Assembly: GCF_012044895.1 (NCBI RefSeq)
Contig: NZ_CP050695.1
Coordinates: 1,456,501 to 1,520,500 of the forward strand
Source: Aquisalimonas sp. 2447
Lineage (GTDB): Bacteria > Pseudomonadota > Gammaproteobacteria > Nitrococcales > Aquisalimonadaceae
Reading direction: 5' to 3'
Length of the DNA: 64,000 nt
Shown here: positions 26,651 through 35,919 of the stretch, one piece after another
Numbering within the stretch: position 1 is the first letter of the stretch
Layout: each line of letters opens with the position of its first letter
Program-made: the position numbers and the translations under genes
Notes under the pieces: generated by a model
The model's database searches: none
Seen by the model: the letters and a program-made list of their open reading frames with translations, nothing else
Told to the model about the DNA's origin: nothing

Positions 26651-27852
26651 GGAAGCGCTGATCTAATGCCTTCTCAGCGCCCAAAACTGGTTGCCGAAGA
26701 CGGATATCGGCCGGAACCGAGGCCATTTCGGCCTGATTTCACCTATCGAGGCGGTCTTCCCGCCTCGATTTCCGCCCTCAGGACGGAGTCCTCCCTTGGA
26801 GCGCCGGCATTCGTCGCTGCGCGAGCACCAGATTCGCAAGACCGAACAGCGCAAAGAGCTGCGCTTCGTTCTTGGCAATGCCGCGATAGCGCACCTTGCG
26901 ATGCCCGAAGAGGTTCTTGACCACATGGAAAGCATGCTCGCCACGCGCCCGTACTTTCGCCTTGGCCTGCTCAGTGGCGTCCCGCAGCCGGTCGAGACTG
27001 CTGGTGGTGAGTGCTCGGCGCTGACCGCGCTTCATGGCAATGTGCCAGTCAACCTCAGTGCCCACGGTCTCGGCGCGCTTGTCCGCGCCCTGGTAGCCCG
27101 AGTCGCCGAAGACATCGGCTTCATCACCGTGGAGCAGGTGATGCGTCTGGGTGACGTCGGCCACGTTGGCCGCCGTGCTCTTCAACGAGTGAACGAGACC
27201 AGTGTGGGCATCGCTGCCCACATGCGCCTTCATGCCAAAGTAGTACTGGTTGCCCTTCTTGGTCTGGTGCATCTCCGGATCCCGGGCGCTGTCCCGGTTC
27301 TTCGTCGATGGCGGCGCGGCAATCAGCGTGGCATCAACAATGGTGCCCTCGCGCAGCATCAGGCCCTGTTCGGCAAGGTGCGCGTTGATGGCTTCGAAGA
27401 TGGTGCGGGTGAGCCCGTGGCGCTCCAACAGACGCCGGAACTTGAGCAGCGTGGTCGCATCCGGGGCGTCCTCTCGGGCCAGGTCGATACCAACAAACTG
27501 CCGGATCGCCTGGCTGTCGTAGATGGCGTCCTCGATGCCTTCGTCCGAGAGCCCGAAGCACTGCTGCGCGATGTACATCCGCAGCATCCGCTCCAGGCCA
27601 ATCGGCGGTCGACCGCGCTTGCCGCCCTTCGGGTAGAAGGCTTCGAGCTCGGCAACCAGCGCCGCCCACGGTACGACGGCGTCGATGCCGTTGAGGAATC
27701 GCTCCCGGCGGGTGACCTTCTTCTTCCCGGCGTACTCAAGATCAGAGAAGCTTCGCTGCATCGGTCTCGGACTCGCTGCTGTGCACCAGGGCTTAGTATC
27801 TCAACTCAGGCCTGCACGCGGAACGGCAGCAGGCGAATAAATCAGCGTTTCC
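26651..27852. mobile_element. IS5-family insertion sequence, complete
   Basis: A 1202-bp element. Left end GGAAGCGCTGATCTA and right end (complement) GGAAACGCTGATTTA match at 13 of 15 positions. Both flanks carry the 4-bp target duplication TTAG (26647-26650 and 27853-27856). It encodes one transposase on the minus strand. Intact ends and matching duplications indicate recent insertion. Confidence 0.88.
26778..27761 (-). CDS. IS5-family DDE transposase
   Basis: 327 residues, full length for the IS5 subgroup. The N-terminal DUF772-like region includes AIRQFVGIDLA and PDATTLLKFRRLLE. DDE residues are seen in IVDATLIAAP and VFGDSGYQGADKR, with the glutamate in the last third. No frameshift is evident, so the element may be active. 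Confidence 0.93.
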   Translation of the reverse strand: MQRSFSDLEYAGKKKVTRRERFLNGIDAVVPWAALVAELEAFYPKGGKRGRPPIGLERMLRMYIAQQCFGLSDEGIEDAIYDSQAIRQFVGIDLAREDAPDATTLLKFRRLLERHGLTRTIFEAINAHLAEQGLMLREGTIVDATLIAAPPSTKNRDSARDPEMHQTKKGNQYYFGMKAHVGSDAHTGLVHSLKSTAANVADVTQTHHLLHGDEADVFGDSGYQGADKRAETVGTEVDWHIAMKRGQRRALTTSSLDRLRDATEQAKAKVRARGEHAFHVVKNLFGHRKVRYRGIAKNEAQLFALFGLANLVLAQRRMPALQGRTPS

Positions 27853-27859
27853 TTAGGTT

Positions 27860-28234
27860 TTATTCGCTGATGGCGTGTTCTTCCAGCACGGACCGCTCGA
27901 TGACGGCCAGCGTCTCCTCATGGGTGGCATCCAGGTCCACTGGCGGAGCGACCCCCGCCTTGTAGGCCTCCAGCCAGCGCGCAGCACACAGGCACCACCG
28001 GTCACCGGGTTGCAGCCCCGGGAACGCCGCCCCCGGGAAGGCCCGGGTGAGATCGTTGCCGCGGTTTTTCGAGAACTCCAGGAACTCTGCCGTGACCCGG
28101 GCGCAGACCGTGTGCATGCCGGCATCCTCATGGCCGGTGTTGCAACAGCCGTCGCGGAAAAACCCGGTCATGGGGGATGTCCCGCAAACTTGCAATGGTT
28201 TCCCCCGGATGTTGGTTGCGGCGAACTTCTTCAT
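27860..28234 (-). CDS. DUF2237 family protein
   Basis: 124-residue soluble protein of the DUF2237 family. Typical features are PMTGFFRDGCCNTGHEDAGMHTVCA near residue 20 and GDRWCLCAARW around residue 80, with four or five conserved cysteines. GGAG lies seven bases upstream of the ATG at 28234. It sits downstream of the photolyase gene on the same strand (47-base gap), a pairing that may reflect a light or stress-related role, which is speculative. Confidence 0.85.
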   Translation of the reverse strand: MKKFAATNIRGKPLQVCGTSPMTGFFRDGCCNTGHEDAGMHTVCARVTAEFLEFSKNRGNDLTRAFPGAAFPGLQPGDRWCLCAARWLEAYKAGVAPPVDLDATHEETLAVIERSVLEEHAISE

Positions 28235-28280
28235 CAGGATCTCCAAAGGGTTGCGACCGGGATCAGGTCGTCCCGGTGAA

Positions 28281-29825
28281 TCAGAACAGGGTGCCCTGAC
28301 GGTGGTCCCGGGGAGTCCGGCGCCGACCGCCGGAGGAGCGTCGACGGCTGCCGTGGGCCTGCTGGATGGCATCGGCCTCCCGGTTGGCCGCCGGGTCGCG
28401 CCGGATGGCCCGGAACCGCTCCCGGGCGTGGCGGGCGGCCTGCTTGTGGTCCACCACGCGGTCCGGGTAATCGTGGCCGATCCGGCAACCCGTCGCGCGT
28501 TGCAGCGGGGTGGGCATGCACCAGGGCTCGTGGATCCAGCGATCCGGCACCTGGGCCAGTTCCGGCAGCCAGTGCCGGATGAAGGCGCCGGCCGGATCCT
28601 GTTCCTGGCTCTGCTTGACAGGATTGTAGATGCGCAAGGTGTTGATGCCCGTGGTTCCCGACTGCATCTGCATCTGGCAGTAGTGGATGCCCGCCTCGTA
28701 GTCCGTGAACTGCCGGGCAAGAAAGGGTGCGGTGCGCTTCCAGTCCAGCCACAGATGGTAGCTGGCAAACGACACCACCATGGCACGCATGCGGAAATTC
28801 AGCCATCCCCGGGCATTCAGCTGCCGCATGCAGGCATCCACCAGGGGGAAGCCGGTTGCACCGCGACACCAGGCTGCGAACAGGGCTGCATCGAACTCGC
28901 TCTCGCGCAGTCCATCGCAGGCGCGCTGCATGTTCTGATGCTCGAAGCGTGGTTCCGATTCCAGTTTCTGCATGAAGTGGCAGTGCCAGTGCAGCCGTTC
29001 CTCGAACCGCTTCAGCGAGCGCAGCCACTGGCCGCGCGCCGGTGTGCGCGCCTGCTCCTTCAGCGCTGCGCGGCGTGTCCGGGTGGCATGGACCACCTCA
29101 CGGAGGCTGAGTGTTCCGTGCGCCAGGTGCGGGCTCAACCTGGAGCTGGCCAGCCACGCCGATCCCGGGCTGGAGATCCCGGCGGAATAGTCTTCCGCGC
29201 GGCGTCCCAGGAAGCCGTCGAGCACGGCCTGCGCCATGCGCCGCCCGCCCGGCTGTACCAGTACTCCGCAGGCCTCCGTGGCAAGCTCGGGAGTCGGCCA
29301 TTCGGGAATGGACCCTGCATCCAGGCGGGGTAGCGGTGTAATCGCCTGCGGGGCAGGGCAGCGCGCCGCGCCCATCAGAGTCTCCCACTGACGCACCCAT
29401 CCATCCCGGGACCGCAGTGCCCGAACGACGCCGTGCTGGCGGTATTCAACCCAGGGGATGCCGGCTGCGCGCAGGTAGGCACGAACCCGTTGGTCACGGG
29501 CGTACGTCCAGCCGTTCCCCGTTTCCTGGTGGGAGTGCACGGACGAGATCGTGTAGCGCTGCCGCAGGGCATCAAGGACTGCGCAGATGTCGCCATGGCG
29601 GACCACGAGTGGCTGCCCGAGGGAGGCCAGCGCAGCGCGCAGGTCGTCGAGGCCCATGCGCACGAACTGCCATTGCCGACCGGACGCGTCGGCTTGACGC
29701 CACAGGTCCGGTTCCACCACATACAGCGGCAGCACTGGCCCGCGCCGGGCTGCTTCGGTGAGCGGCGCATGATCCTGGATGCGCAGGTCACGCTTGAACC
29801 AGACCAGTTGAACCCGGGTGACCAC
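28281..29825 (-). CDS. Cryptochrome/photolyase family protein (FAD-dependent)
   Basis: 514 residues. The N-terminal alpha/beta antenna domain starts VQLVWFKRDLRIQDHAPL. The C-terminal FAD-binding helical domain includes SRLSPHLAHGTLS, RFEERLHWHCHFMQKLE, FPLVDACMRQLNARGWLNFRMRAMVVSF and YNPVKQSQEQDPAGAFIRHWLPEL, all conserved in photolyases. The start is assigned to GTG at 29825 with GGAG five bases upstream, because the fold begins six codons later. It likely repairs UV pyrimidine dimers with blue light. It is divergent from the second photolyase-like gene. Confidence 0.9.
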   Translation of the reverse strand: MVTRVQLVWFKRDLRIQDHAPLTEAARRGPVLPLYVVEPDLWRQADASGRQWQFVRMGLDDLRAALASLGQPLVVRHGDICAVLDALRQRYTISSVHSHQETGNGWTYARDQRVRAYLRAAGIPWVEYRQHGVVRALRSRDGWVRQWETLMGAARCPAPQAITPLPRLDAGSIPEWPTPELATEACGVLVQPGGRRMAQAVLDGFLGRRAEDYSAGISSPGSAWLASSRLSPHLAHGTLSLREVVHATRTRRAALKEQARTPARGQWLRSLKRFEERLHWHCHFMQKLESEPRFEHQNMQRACDGLRESEFDAALFAAWCRGATGFPLVDACMRQLNARGWLNFRMRAMVVSFASYHLWLDWKRTAPFLARQFTDYEAGIHYCQMQMQSGTTGINTLRIYNPVKQSQEQDPAGAFIRHWLPELAQVPDRWIHEPWCMPTPLQRATGCRIGHDYPDRVVDHKQAARHARERFRAIRRDPAANREADAIQQAHGSRRRSSGGRRRTPRDHRQGTLF

Positions 29826-29924
29826 GGCGTCTCCAATTGAATGGTAGTCATAAAAACGTAGATGTATTGTATCGCTACGGTAAAATAAACTGAGCCTCCA
29901 TGCACTGACCAACCCGGAGCCCCC

Positions 29925-31187
29925 ATGACTGAACTCACCCGAGAGCCCGGCCGGTCCGAGCAATGGGCCCCGTCACGCCGGGCCGCGCTGGCGCAGCTGG
30001 AAGCGTTCCTGCCCCGTGCGGGTCAGCATTACAAGCGAGAACGCAACGCCGATCCCGGGCCGAGGTGCCGGGATGGCGTCTCCCAGCTGTCCCCGTGGCT
30101 TCGCCATCGCCTGTTACTGGAGTCCGAGGTGGTGGAGGCGGTACTCGATCGACATGGGTTTCGTGCAGCCGAGAAGTTCCTTCAAGAGGTGTGCTGGCGT
30201 ACCTACTGGAAGGGCTGGCTTGAGCGCCGCCCGGATATCTGGGCGCGTTACCGGCACCAGGTGCACGAGGAGCGGGCGCGGCTCGACCGAGAGCCAGACC
30301 TGGCCGAGCGCTACACGCAGGCCGTGAGCGCCCGTACGGGAATCGACTGCATGGATGCGTGGGCGCGGGAACTGGTGACCCTGGGGTATCTGCATAATCA
30401 TGCCCGCATGTGGTTCGCAAGCATCTGGGTGTTCACTCTCCGGCTCCCGTGGGCTCTGGGGGCGGATTTCTTCCTTCGCCATCTGCTGGACGGTGACCCG
30501 GCGTCCAACACCCTGTCCTGGCGATGGGTTGCAGGGCTCCAGACCCCGGGGAAGACCTATCTTGCCCGGGCCGATAATATCCGGCGGCATACGTCCGGGC
30601 GATTCCATCCCGCAGAGGAGCAACTGGCTGCCCATGCCGAGCCCGTGGGGACAGCGGATCTGCCCGAGGACCGCGGCGTGCCGGCGTCGCACGAGATGCC
30701 TGCGGATCCGGCGGCGATCCTGTTGCACGACGACGACCTGAGGTTGCCCGAGCCGATCACTGGCCATCTGCAGACACAGGGGCTGGCTGCGCTTACTGTG
30801 GCAGATGCACGCTCGCCCGGGGCGGTGAATGAGCAGGTGCAGCGTTTCGCCGAAGTTGCGTGTCGGGATGGGCTGGAACGGGCTGCCGACCAGCTGCGCG
30901 AGCCGGATCCAATGCTCTTGCACGGAAGTTCGGGAGTTGATGCCGTCGTGCGATGGGCTCGCGGCACGGGAGCGGGCGCCGTCGTCACCCCCTGGCCGCC
31001 CTGCGGACCGGTGAGCGAGCTGCTCGACCAGGCGGACCCCGTGCTGGCCGCAGCGGGGATCCGGCTCCATCGCTTGCAGCGCCACTGGGATCGGGCTTGC
31101 TGGCCTCACGCGACCAGGGGGTTTTTCGCCTTCTGGAAACCGGTTTCTCACCGGCTGCGAGCGGGCGAGTTGTCTTCAGGGGAATAG
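29925..31187 (+). CDS. Photolyase-like FAD-binding protein with apparently permuted domain order
   Basis: 420 residues. Residues ~20-225 match the photolyase FAD-binding domain (SQLSPWLRHRLL, FLQEVCWRTYWKGWLE, CMDAWARELVTLGYLHNHARMWFAS, NTLSWRWVAGLQTPGKTY). Residues ~265-410 resemble the alpha/beta domain that normally comes first: LLHDDDLRLPEP parallels the WFRRDLRL start, and VVTPWPPCGP...GIRLHRLQRHWD...GFFAFW parallels its end. So the domains seem circularly permuted. It shares a 99-bp divergent promoter region with the canonical photolyase. Function could be photolyase or cryptochrome-like sensor. Confidence 0.75.
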   Translation: MTELTREPGRSEQWAPSRRAALAQLEAFLPRAGQHYKRERNADPGPRCRDGVSQLSPWLRHRLLLESEVVEAVLDRHGFRAAEKFLQEVCWRTYWKGWLERRPDIWARYRHQVHEERARLDREPDLAERYTQAVSARTGIDCMDAWARELVTLGYLHNHARMWFASIWVFTLRLPWALGADFFLRHLLDGDPASNTLSWRWVAGLQTPGKTYLARADNIRRHTSGRFHPAEEQLAAHAEPVGTADLPEDRGVPASHEMPADPAAILLHDDDLRLPEPITGHLQTQGLAALTVADARSPGAVNEQVQRFAEVACRDGLERAADQLREPDPMLLHGSSGVDAVVRWARGTGAGAVVTPWPPCGPVSELLDQADPVLAAAGIRLHRLQRHWDRACWPHATRGFFAFWKPVSHRLRAGELSSGE

Positions 31188-31209
31188 AGTCCATGTCGGC
31201 GGGTGTCGG

Positions 31210-31551
31210 TCAACTGTCGGCGAGGCCGTGGGACCGGTAGACCCGTACGCCGGCCAGCAGCCCTCCCGCGCCGACGATCAACATTACGGCGGGCGCCATG
31301 TACGAGCCGCGCGCCTCGTCCGCCATTGTCTCGATCTCGGCGAGTTCCTGGCGTCGTTCGGCGGTATCCTCGTCCTGACCGTTGGCCATCTCGGCCGAGT
31401 GCGTGACGGCCTCCCGCGCCTCTTCGACTTCGGCTGCAACCGCGGCGTTGTGCTGATATGTGGCGATCAGCAGCATGACCGCCAGCGCCAGCAGGAGCAC
31501 GCCACTGCCCATGAGCAGGTAGCTGAGTGTTGTCTTGAGTGTGGACGTCAT
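31210..31551 (-). CDS. Small membrane protein with two terminal helices
   Basis: 113 residues: helix at ~11-31 (YLLMGSGVLLLALAVMLLIATY), an acidic coiled-coil middle (VAAEVEEAREAVTHSAEMANGQDEDTAERRQELAEIE), and a second helix near the C-terminus (MAPAVMLIVGAGGLLAGV). AGGAAG precedes the ATG at 31551. No family is recognised. It converges with the permuted photolyase gene and diverges from pyruvate carboxylase. Confidence 0.65.
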   Translation of the reverse strand: MTSTLKTTLSYLLMGSGVLLLALAVMLLIATYQHNAAVAAEVEEAREAVTHSAEMANGQDEDTAERRQELAEIETMADEARGSYMAPAVMLIVGAGGLLAGVRVYRSHGLADS

Positions 31552-31756
31552 CGGCTTCCTCGGGTTGGTTGTCGCAAAACAAAGTGGGGAAGGTGGTTGC
31601 GCAGGTTGATCCGGCGGTCCGCCCGCTCCGCATCGTGGCGCTCCGGCAATCGTACTTGCAAGCCGATCGCTCCGCCCCTCCCGAGCCCGCGACGCTTCCC
31701 TGCCATTGCTTGCCCACGTATTCTGCGGACACGTACAACCGACACGCGGGGAGACC

Positions 31757-34700
31757 ATGGTCGCTTTCCAGAAGATCCTGATCGCCAACCGCGGCGAGAT
31801 CGCCATCCGGGTGATGCGCGCGGCCAACGAGCTGGGCAAGCGTACGGTGGCCATCTACGCCCAGGAGGACAAGCTCGGCCTGCACCGCTTCAAGGCGGAC
31901 GAGGCCTACCAGGTCGGTGAGGGCATGGGCCCGGTGGAGGCGTATCTCTCCATCGACGAGGTGATCCGTGTGGCGAAGATGGCCGGTGCCGATGCCGTCC
32001 ATCCCGGTTACGGGTTGCTGTCGGAGAACCCCGAGCTGGTGGATGCCTGTGAAGCGGCCGGCATCACCTTCATCGGGCCACGCGCGGACACCATGCGTGC
32101 CCTGGGGGACAAGGCCAGTGCCCGCCGGGTGGCCATTGAAGCCGGTGTGCCCGTGATTCCCGCCTCCGAGGTGCTGGGCGATGACGTCGCCGAAGCGCGC
32201 CGCTGGGCCGACGAGATCGGCTATCCCATGATGCTCAAGGCCTCCTGGGGCGGGGGCGGGCGTGGCATGCGCCCCATCCGCGAGTCCGATGAACTGGAGG
32301 CCAAGGTCCTGGAGGGGCGGCGGGAGGCCGAAGCCGCCTTCGGCAGTGGCGAGGGGTATCTCGAGAAGATGATCGAGCGCGCCCGCCACGTGGAGGTCCA
32401 GGTCCTTGGAGACAACCACGGCGGCCTCTACCACCTGTTCGAGCGGGACTGCACCGTGCAGCGCCGCAACCAGAAGGTGGTGGAGCGCGCCCCGGCGCCC
32501 TATCTCACCGAGGCCCAGCGCGTGGAGGTCTGCGATCTGGGGCTCAAGGTGGCGCGCCACGTGGGCTACCAGAACGCGGGCACCGTCGAGTTCCTCATGG
32601 ACATGGATACCGGCGCGTTCTACTTCATCGAGGTGAACCCGCGCATCCAGGTGGAACACACCGTGACCGAGGAGGTAACGGGCGTCGATCTGGTCAAGGC
32701 GCAGATCCGCATCGCCGAGGGCGAGCACCTGGCCGCGGCCACCGGCAAGGCGGACCAGGGGGCGATCCAGCTCCGTGGCCACGCCATGCAGTGCCGCGTG
32801 ACCACAGAGGATCCCCAGAACAACTTCATCCCCGACTACGGCCGTCTCACCGCCTACCGCTCCGCCACCGGCATGGGCATCCGGCTGGACGGCGGCACCG
32901 CCTACGCCGGGGGCATCATCACCCGCTATTACGATTCGCTGCTGGTGAAGGTCACCGCCTGGGCGCCGACGCCGGAAGAGGCCATCGCGCGCATGGACCG
33001 CGCCCTGCGGGAGTTCCGGATCCGCGGGGTGTCCACCAACATCCCGTTCGTGGAGAACCTGCTCAAACACCCCACGTTCCTGGACAATACCTACACCACG
33101 CGTTTCATCGACACCAAGCCGGAGCTGTTCAGCTTCCACAAGCGCCGGGACCGGGCCACGCGGCTGCTCACCTACCTGGCGGATATCACCGTGAACGGCC
33201 ACCCGGAGACCCTGGGGCGTCCGCACCCGGCGGCGGGCCTGCCCGTCCCGGTGCCTCCCGCGTCCACGGCGGAACCAGCCCCCGGCACCCGCAACCTGCT
33301 GGAGGAAAAAGGCCCCCAGGCGGTGGCGGACTGGCTGGCCGGCCGCAAGGAGCTGCTGCTCACCGACACCACCATGCGCGATGGCCACCAGTCACTGCTG
33401 GCCACCCGCATGCGCACCCTGGACATGGCGCGGGTCGCGCCGGCGTACGCGGCCAACCTGCCGCAGCTCTTCAGCGTGGAGTGCTGGGGCGGGGCCACCT
33501 TCGATGTCGCCTACCGGTTCCTTCAGGAGTGCCCCTGGCAACGCCTGCGGCTGATCCGCGAAGCCATGCCGAACATCATGACCCAGATGCTGCTGCGCGG
33601 CTCCAACGGCGTGGGCTACACCAACTACCCGGACAACGTCGTGCGCGCCTTTGTGCACCAGGCGGCCGACACTGGCGTGGACGTCTTCCGCGTGTTCGAC
33701 AGCCTCAACTGGGTGGAGAACATGCGCGTGTCCATGGATGCCGTGCTGGAGTCGGGCAAGGTGTGCGAGGGCACCCTGTGCTACACCGGTGACATCCTCG
33801 ACCCCGGCCGGCCCAAGTACGATCTCAAGTACTACGTGGAACTGGGCAAGGCGCTCCGTGATGCCGGCGCCCACATCCTCGGCGTCAAGGACATGGCCGG
33901 CCTGCTGAAACCCGCCGCCGCGCGGGTGCTGTTCCGGGCGCTCAAGGAGGAGGTGGGGCTGCCCATCCACTTCCACACCCACGACACCGGCGGCATCGCC
34001 GGCGCCACCATACTGGCGGCGGCCGATGCCGGGGTGGACGCGGCGGACGTGGCCATGGACGCTTTCTCCGGCAACACTTCCCAGCCCGCCTTCGGCTCCA
34101 TCGTCGAGGCCCTTCGCCACACGGAGCGGGACACCGGCCTGGACGTGGGCGCCGTGCGCGCCATCTCCAACTACTGGGAACGGGTGCGGGCCCATTACGC
34201 TGCCTTCGAGACCGGTCAGCAGGCGCCGTCTTCGGAGGTGTACCTGCACGAGATGCCCGGCGGGCAGTTCACCAATCTCAAGGCGCAGGCGCGTTCCCTG
34301 GGGCTCGAGGAGCGCTGGCACGAAGTGGCCCAGGCCTATGCCGACGCCAACCAGATGTTCGGCGACATCGTGAAGGTGACGCCGTCCTCGAAGGTGGTGG
34401 GCGACATGGCGCTGATGATGGTCAGCCAGGGGCTCACCCGCGAGCAGATCGAGGATCCGGCGGTGGAGGTGAGTTTCCCGGACTCGGTCATCGACATGCT
34501 GCGCGGCAACCTCGGGCACCCGCCCGACGGCTGGCCGGAAGGCATCCAGAAGAAGGTGCTCAAGGGCGAGCAGCCCCTGCAGGAGCGCCCCGGGAAGTAT
34601 CTGGAACCGGTGGACCTGGAAGCCGCCCGTCAGCAGGTCAGCAATGAACTGGACGGCGCCACCATCGACGACGAGGACCTCAACGGCTACCTCATGTACC

Positions 34701-35200
34701 CGAAGGTGTTCACCGAGTACATGCGCCGGCGCGAGCGCTACGGGCCCGTCCGCACTCTGCCCACGCGCAACTTCTTCTACGGCATGGAGCCGGGCGAGGA
34801 GATCAGCGTCGAGATCGACGCGGGCAAGACCCTGGAGATCCGGCTGATGACCGTGAGCGAGCCGGGCGACGACGGTGACGTGCGCGTGTTCTTCGAGCTC
34901 AACGGCCAGCCTCGTACGGTACGGGTTGCAGACAATCACGCCAAGGCGAACGTCGTCCAGGCCCCCAAGGCGGAGCAGGGCAATCGCGCCCACGTGGGCG
35001 CGCCCACACCCGGCGTGGTGGTGGCCGTTGCCGCGGTGCCGGGTCAGGCGGTCAAGGCCGGGGAGCTGCTGCTCACCATCGAGGCCATGAAGATGGAGAT
35101 GGGCGTGCACGCGGAACGCGAGGGGGTGGTCAAGGCCGTCCACGTCCAGCCCGGCAGCCAGATCGAGGCGAAGGACCTGCTGGTGGAGTTCGAGGCCTAG
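31757..35200 (+). CDS. pyc: Pyruvate carboxylase, single-chain
   Basis: 1147 residues. Order: biotin carboxylase domain (residues 1-~450; ILIANRGEIAIRV, GGGGRGMR, FIEVNPRIQVEHTVTEEVTG), carboxyltransferase domain from ~535 (TDTTMRDGHQSLLATRMRT; VKDMAGLL; FHTHDTGG), and biotinyl domain at the end with EAMKMEM, biotin on Lys ~1112. It carboxylates pyruvate to oxaloacetate for anaplerosis. GGGGAG before the ATG at 31757 supports the start. Full-length fusion excludes the split two-subunit type. Confidence 0.95.
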   Translation: MVAFQKILIANRGEIAIRVMRAANELGKRTVAIYAQEDKLGLHRFKADEAYQVGEGMGPVEAYLSIDEVIRVAKMAGADAVHPGYGLLSENPELVDACEAAGITFIGPRADTMRALGDKASARRVAIEAGVPVIPASEVLGDDVAEARRWADEIGYPMMLKASWGGGGRGMRPIRESDELEAKVLEGRREAEAAFGSGEGYLEKMIERARHVEVQVLGDNHGGLYHLFERDCTVQRRNQKVVERAPAPYLTEAQRVEVCDLGLKVARHVGYQNAGTVEFLMDMDTGAFYFIEVNPRIQVEHTVTEEVTGVDLVKAQIRIAEGEHLAAATGKADQGAIQLRGHAMQCRVTTEDPQNNFIPDYGRLTAYRSATGMGIRLDGGTAYAGGIITRYYDSLLVKVTAWAPTPEEAIARMDRALREFRIRGVSTNIPFVENLLKHPTFLDNTYTTRFIDTKPELFSFHKRRDRATRLLTYLADITVNGHPETLGRPHPAAGLPVPVPPASTAEPAPGTRNLLEEKGPQAVADWLAGRKELLLTDTTMRDGHQSLLATRMRTLDMARVAPAYAANLPQLFSVECWGGATFDVAYRFLQECPWQRLRLIREAMPNIMTQMLLRGSNGVGYTNYPDNVVRAFVHQAADTGVDVFRVFDSLNWVENMRVSMDAVLESGKVCEGTLCYTGDILDPGRPKYDLKYYVELGKALRDAGAHILGVKDMAGLLKPAAARVLFRALKEEVGLPIHFHTHDTGGIAGATILAAADAGVDAADVAMDAFSGNTSQPAFGSIVEALRHTERDTGLDVGAVRAISNYWERVRAHYAAFETGQQAPSSEVYLHEMPGGQFTNLKAQARSLGLEERWHEVAQAYADANQMFGDIVKVTPSSKVVGDMALMMVSQGLTREQIEDPAVEVSFPDSVIDMLRGNLGHPPDGWPEGIQKKVLKGEQPLQERPGKYLEPVDLEAARQQVSNELDGATIDDEDLNGYLMYPKVFTEYMRRRERYGPVRTLPTRNFFYGMEPGEEISVEIDAGKTLEIRLMTVSEPGDDGDVRVFFELNGQPRTVRVADNHAKANVVQAPKAEQGNRAHVGAPTPGVVVAVAAVPGQAVKAGELLLTIEAMKMEMGVHAEREGVVKAVHVQPGSQIEAKDLLVEFEA

Positions 35201-35265
35201 CAGGGCCGGCGTCAGACGAGCCACTGCCCCGACCGACGGCAACGCCGCTGCGACACCGTCAGCGG

Positions 35266-35802
35266 TCAGACGGGCTGGGTGGTCGCCGCTTTCAAGACCT
35301 GATTGGTCCGGTGAATCCGGTAGATGGTGATCATGTTCGTGATCAGCACCAGCGCTTCTGCCAGTGCACCACCCACCGCACCGATCAGGATATGACTGGC
35401 CATCCAGGCCATCGCCGCCAGGCCGAGGAACAGGCGCATGGGGATGCCTCGCAGCATGAACATCCCCACGGTCCCCAACACCATGGCAACCAAGGCGGGG
35501 AGATCCGCCCAGCCCTGCCAGGTCAGTGCGGCCGCCACCGCACTGGCGGCGAGCATGCCCATCATGATCCTAGTGTTGCGGGGATAGCGCCGCGCGAGCT
35601 CGATGCGAGCGATGACCAGAACCGTGAGCGCCGCCGCAGTCCAGCTCTGGAAGAACAGAAACTGCAGTGCGAAAGCCATGTTCGCCGAGATGAGCAGCAG
35701 CATCAGTCGCTCGTCGCCCTTGTTGGCGAAGGACACGATGCATAGCGCCAGTGCCACCAGCCCGAAGAGTTGTCCGGCAAGTGCGGCGGGGTCTCCCAGC
35801 AT
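35266..35802 (-). CDS. YgjV-like inner-membrane protein
   Basis: 178 residues with five or six hydrophobic helices (LAGQLFGLVALALCIVSFANKGDERLMLLLISANMAFALQFLFF), matching the YgjV family by its starting KGDERLM pattern and helix layout. The start is assigned to ATG 35802; the frame is open further but runs back into the tRNA region. Function unknown. It lies just downstream of the tRNA-Val terminator on the same strand and marks the end of core-like genome. Confidence 0.75.
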   Translation of the reverse strand: MLGDPAALAGQLFGLVALALCIVSFANKGDERLMLLLISANMAFALQFLFFQSWTAAALTVLVIARIELARRYPRNTRIMMGMLAASAVAAALTWQGWADLPALVAMVLGTVGMFMLRGIPMRLFLGLAAMAWMASHILIGAVGGALAEALVLITNMITIYRIHRTNQVLKAATTQPV

Positions 35803-35833
35803 CGACTGGCCCTGTTTGCTCGCTGCAAGTAAC

Positions 35834-35866
35834 AAAAAAGGGCCTACGGGAATCCCGTAAGCCCTT
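35834..35866 (-). terminator. Intrinsic terminator of the tRNA-Val locus
   Basis: On the minus strand a GC-rich hairpin (AAGGGCTTACGGG, loop ATT, CCCGTAGGCCCTT) is followed by a run of T. It starts nine bases after the CCA end of the tRNA fragment, so it is the native tRNA terminator. Confidence 0.85.
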
Positions 35867-35874
35867 GATTTTTC

Positions 35875-35919
35875 TGGTAGGCGCGAGTGGACTCGAACCA
35901 CCGACCCCCACCATGTCAA
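35875..35919 (-). tRNA. tRNA-Val(GAC) 3' fragment, truncated at the anticodon loop (att site)
   Basis: On the minus strand the segment begins TTGACATGGTGG (anticodon loop with GAC and 3' stem), continues through the variable and T arms (GGTTCGAGTCC) and ends CGCCTACCA. The 5' half of the tRNA is absent: sequence beyond 35919 does not pair with the anticodon stem. This 45-base remnant with its terminator is what remains when an integrase crosses over in the anticodon loop. It marks the left border of an integrated element that extends rightwards. Confidence 0.85.

Noticed and set aside
26691-27965. 424-codon plus-strand frame across the IS5 element
   Set aside because: It spans both IS ends and opposes an intact transposase; no independent support.
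31148-33388. 746-codon minus-strand open frame opposite pyruvate carboxylase
   Set aside because: Shadow of a high-GC gene: no family motif, low-complexity Gly/Arg/His composition, and the plus strand encodes a complete enzyme.
33392-35242. 616-codon minus-strand open frame opposite the second half of pyruvate carboxylase
   Set aside because: Same reason: antisense shadow, composition atypical of protein, no start signal.
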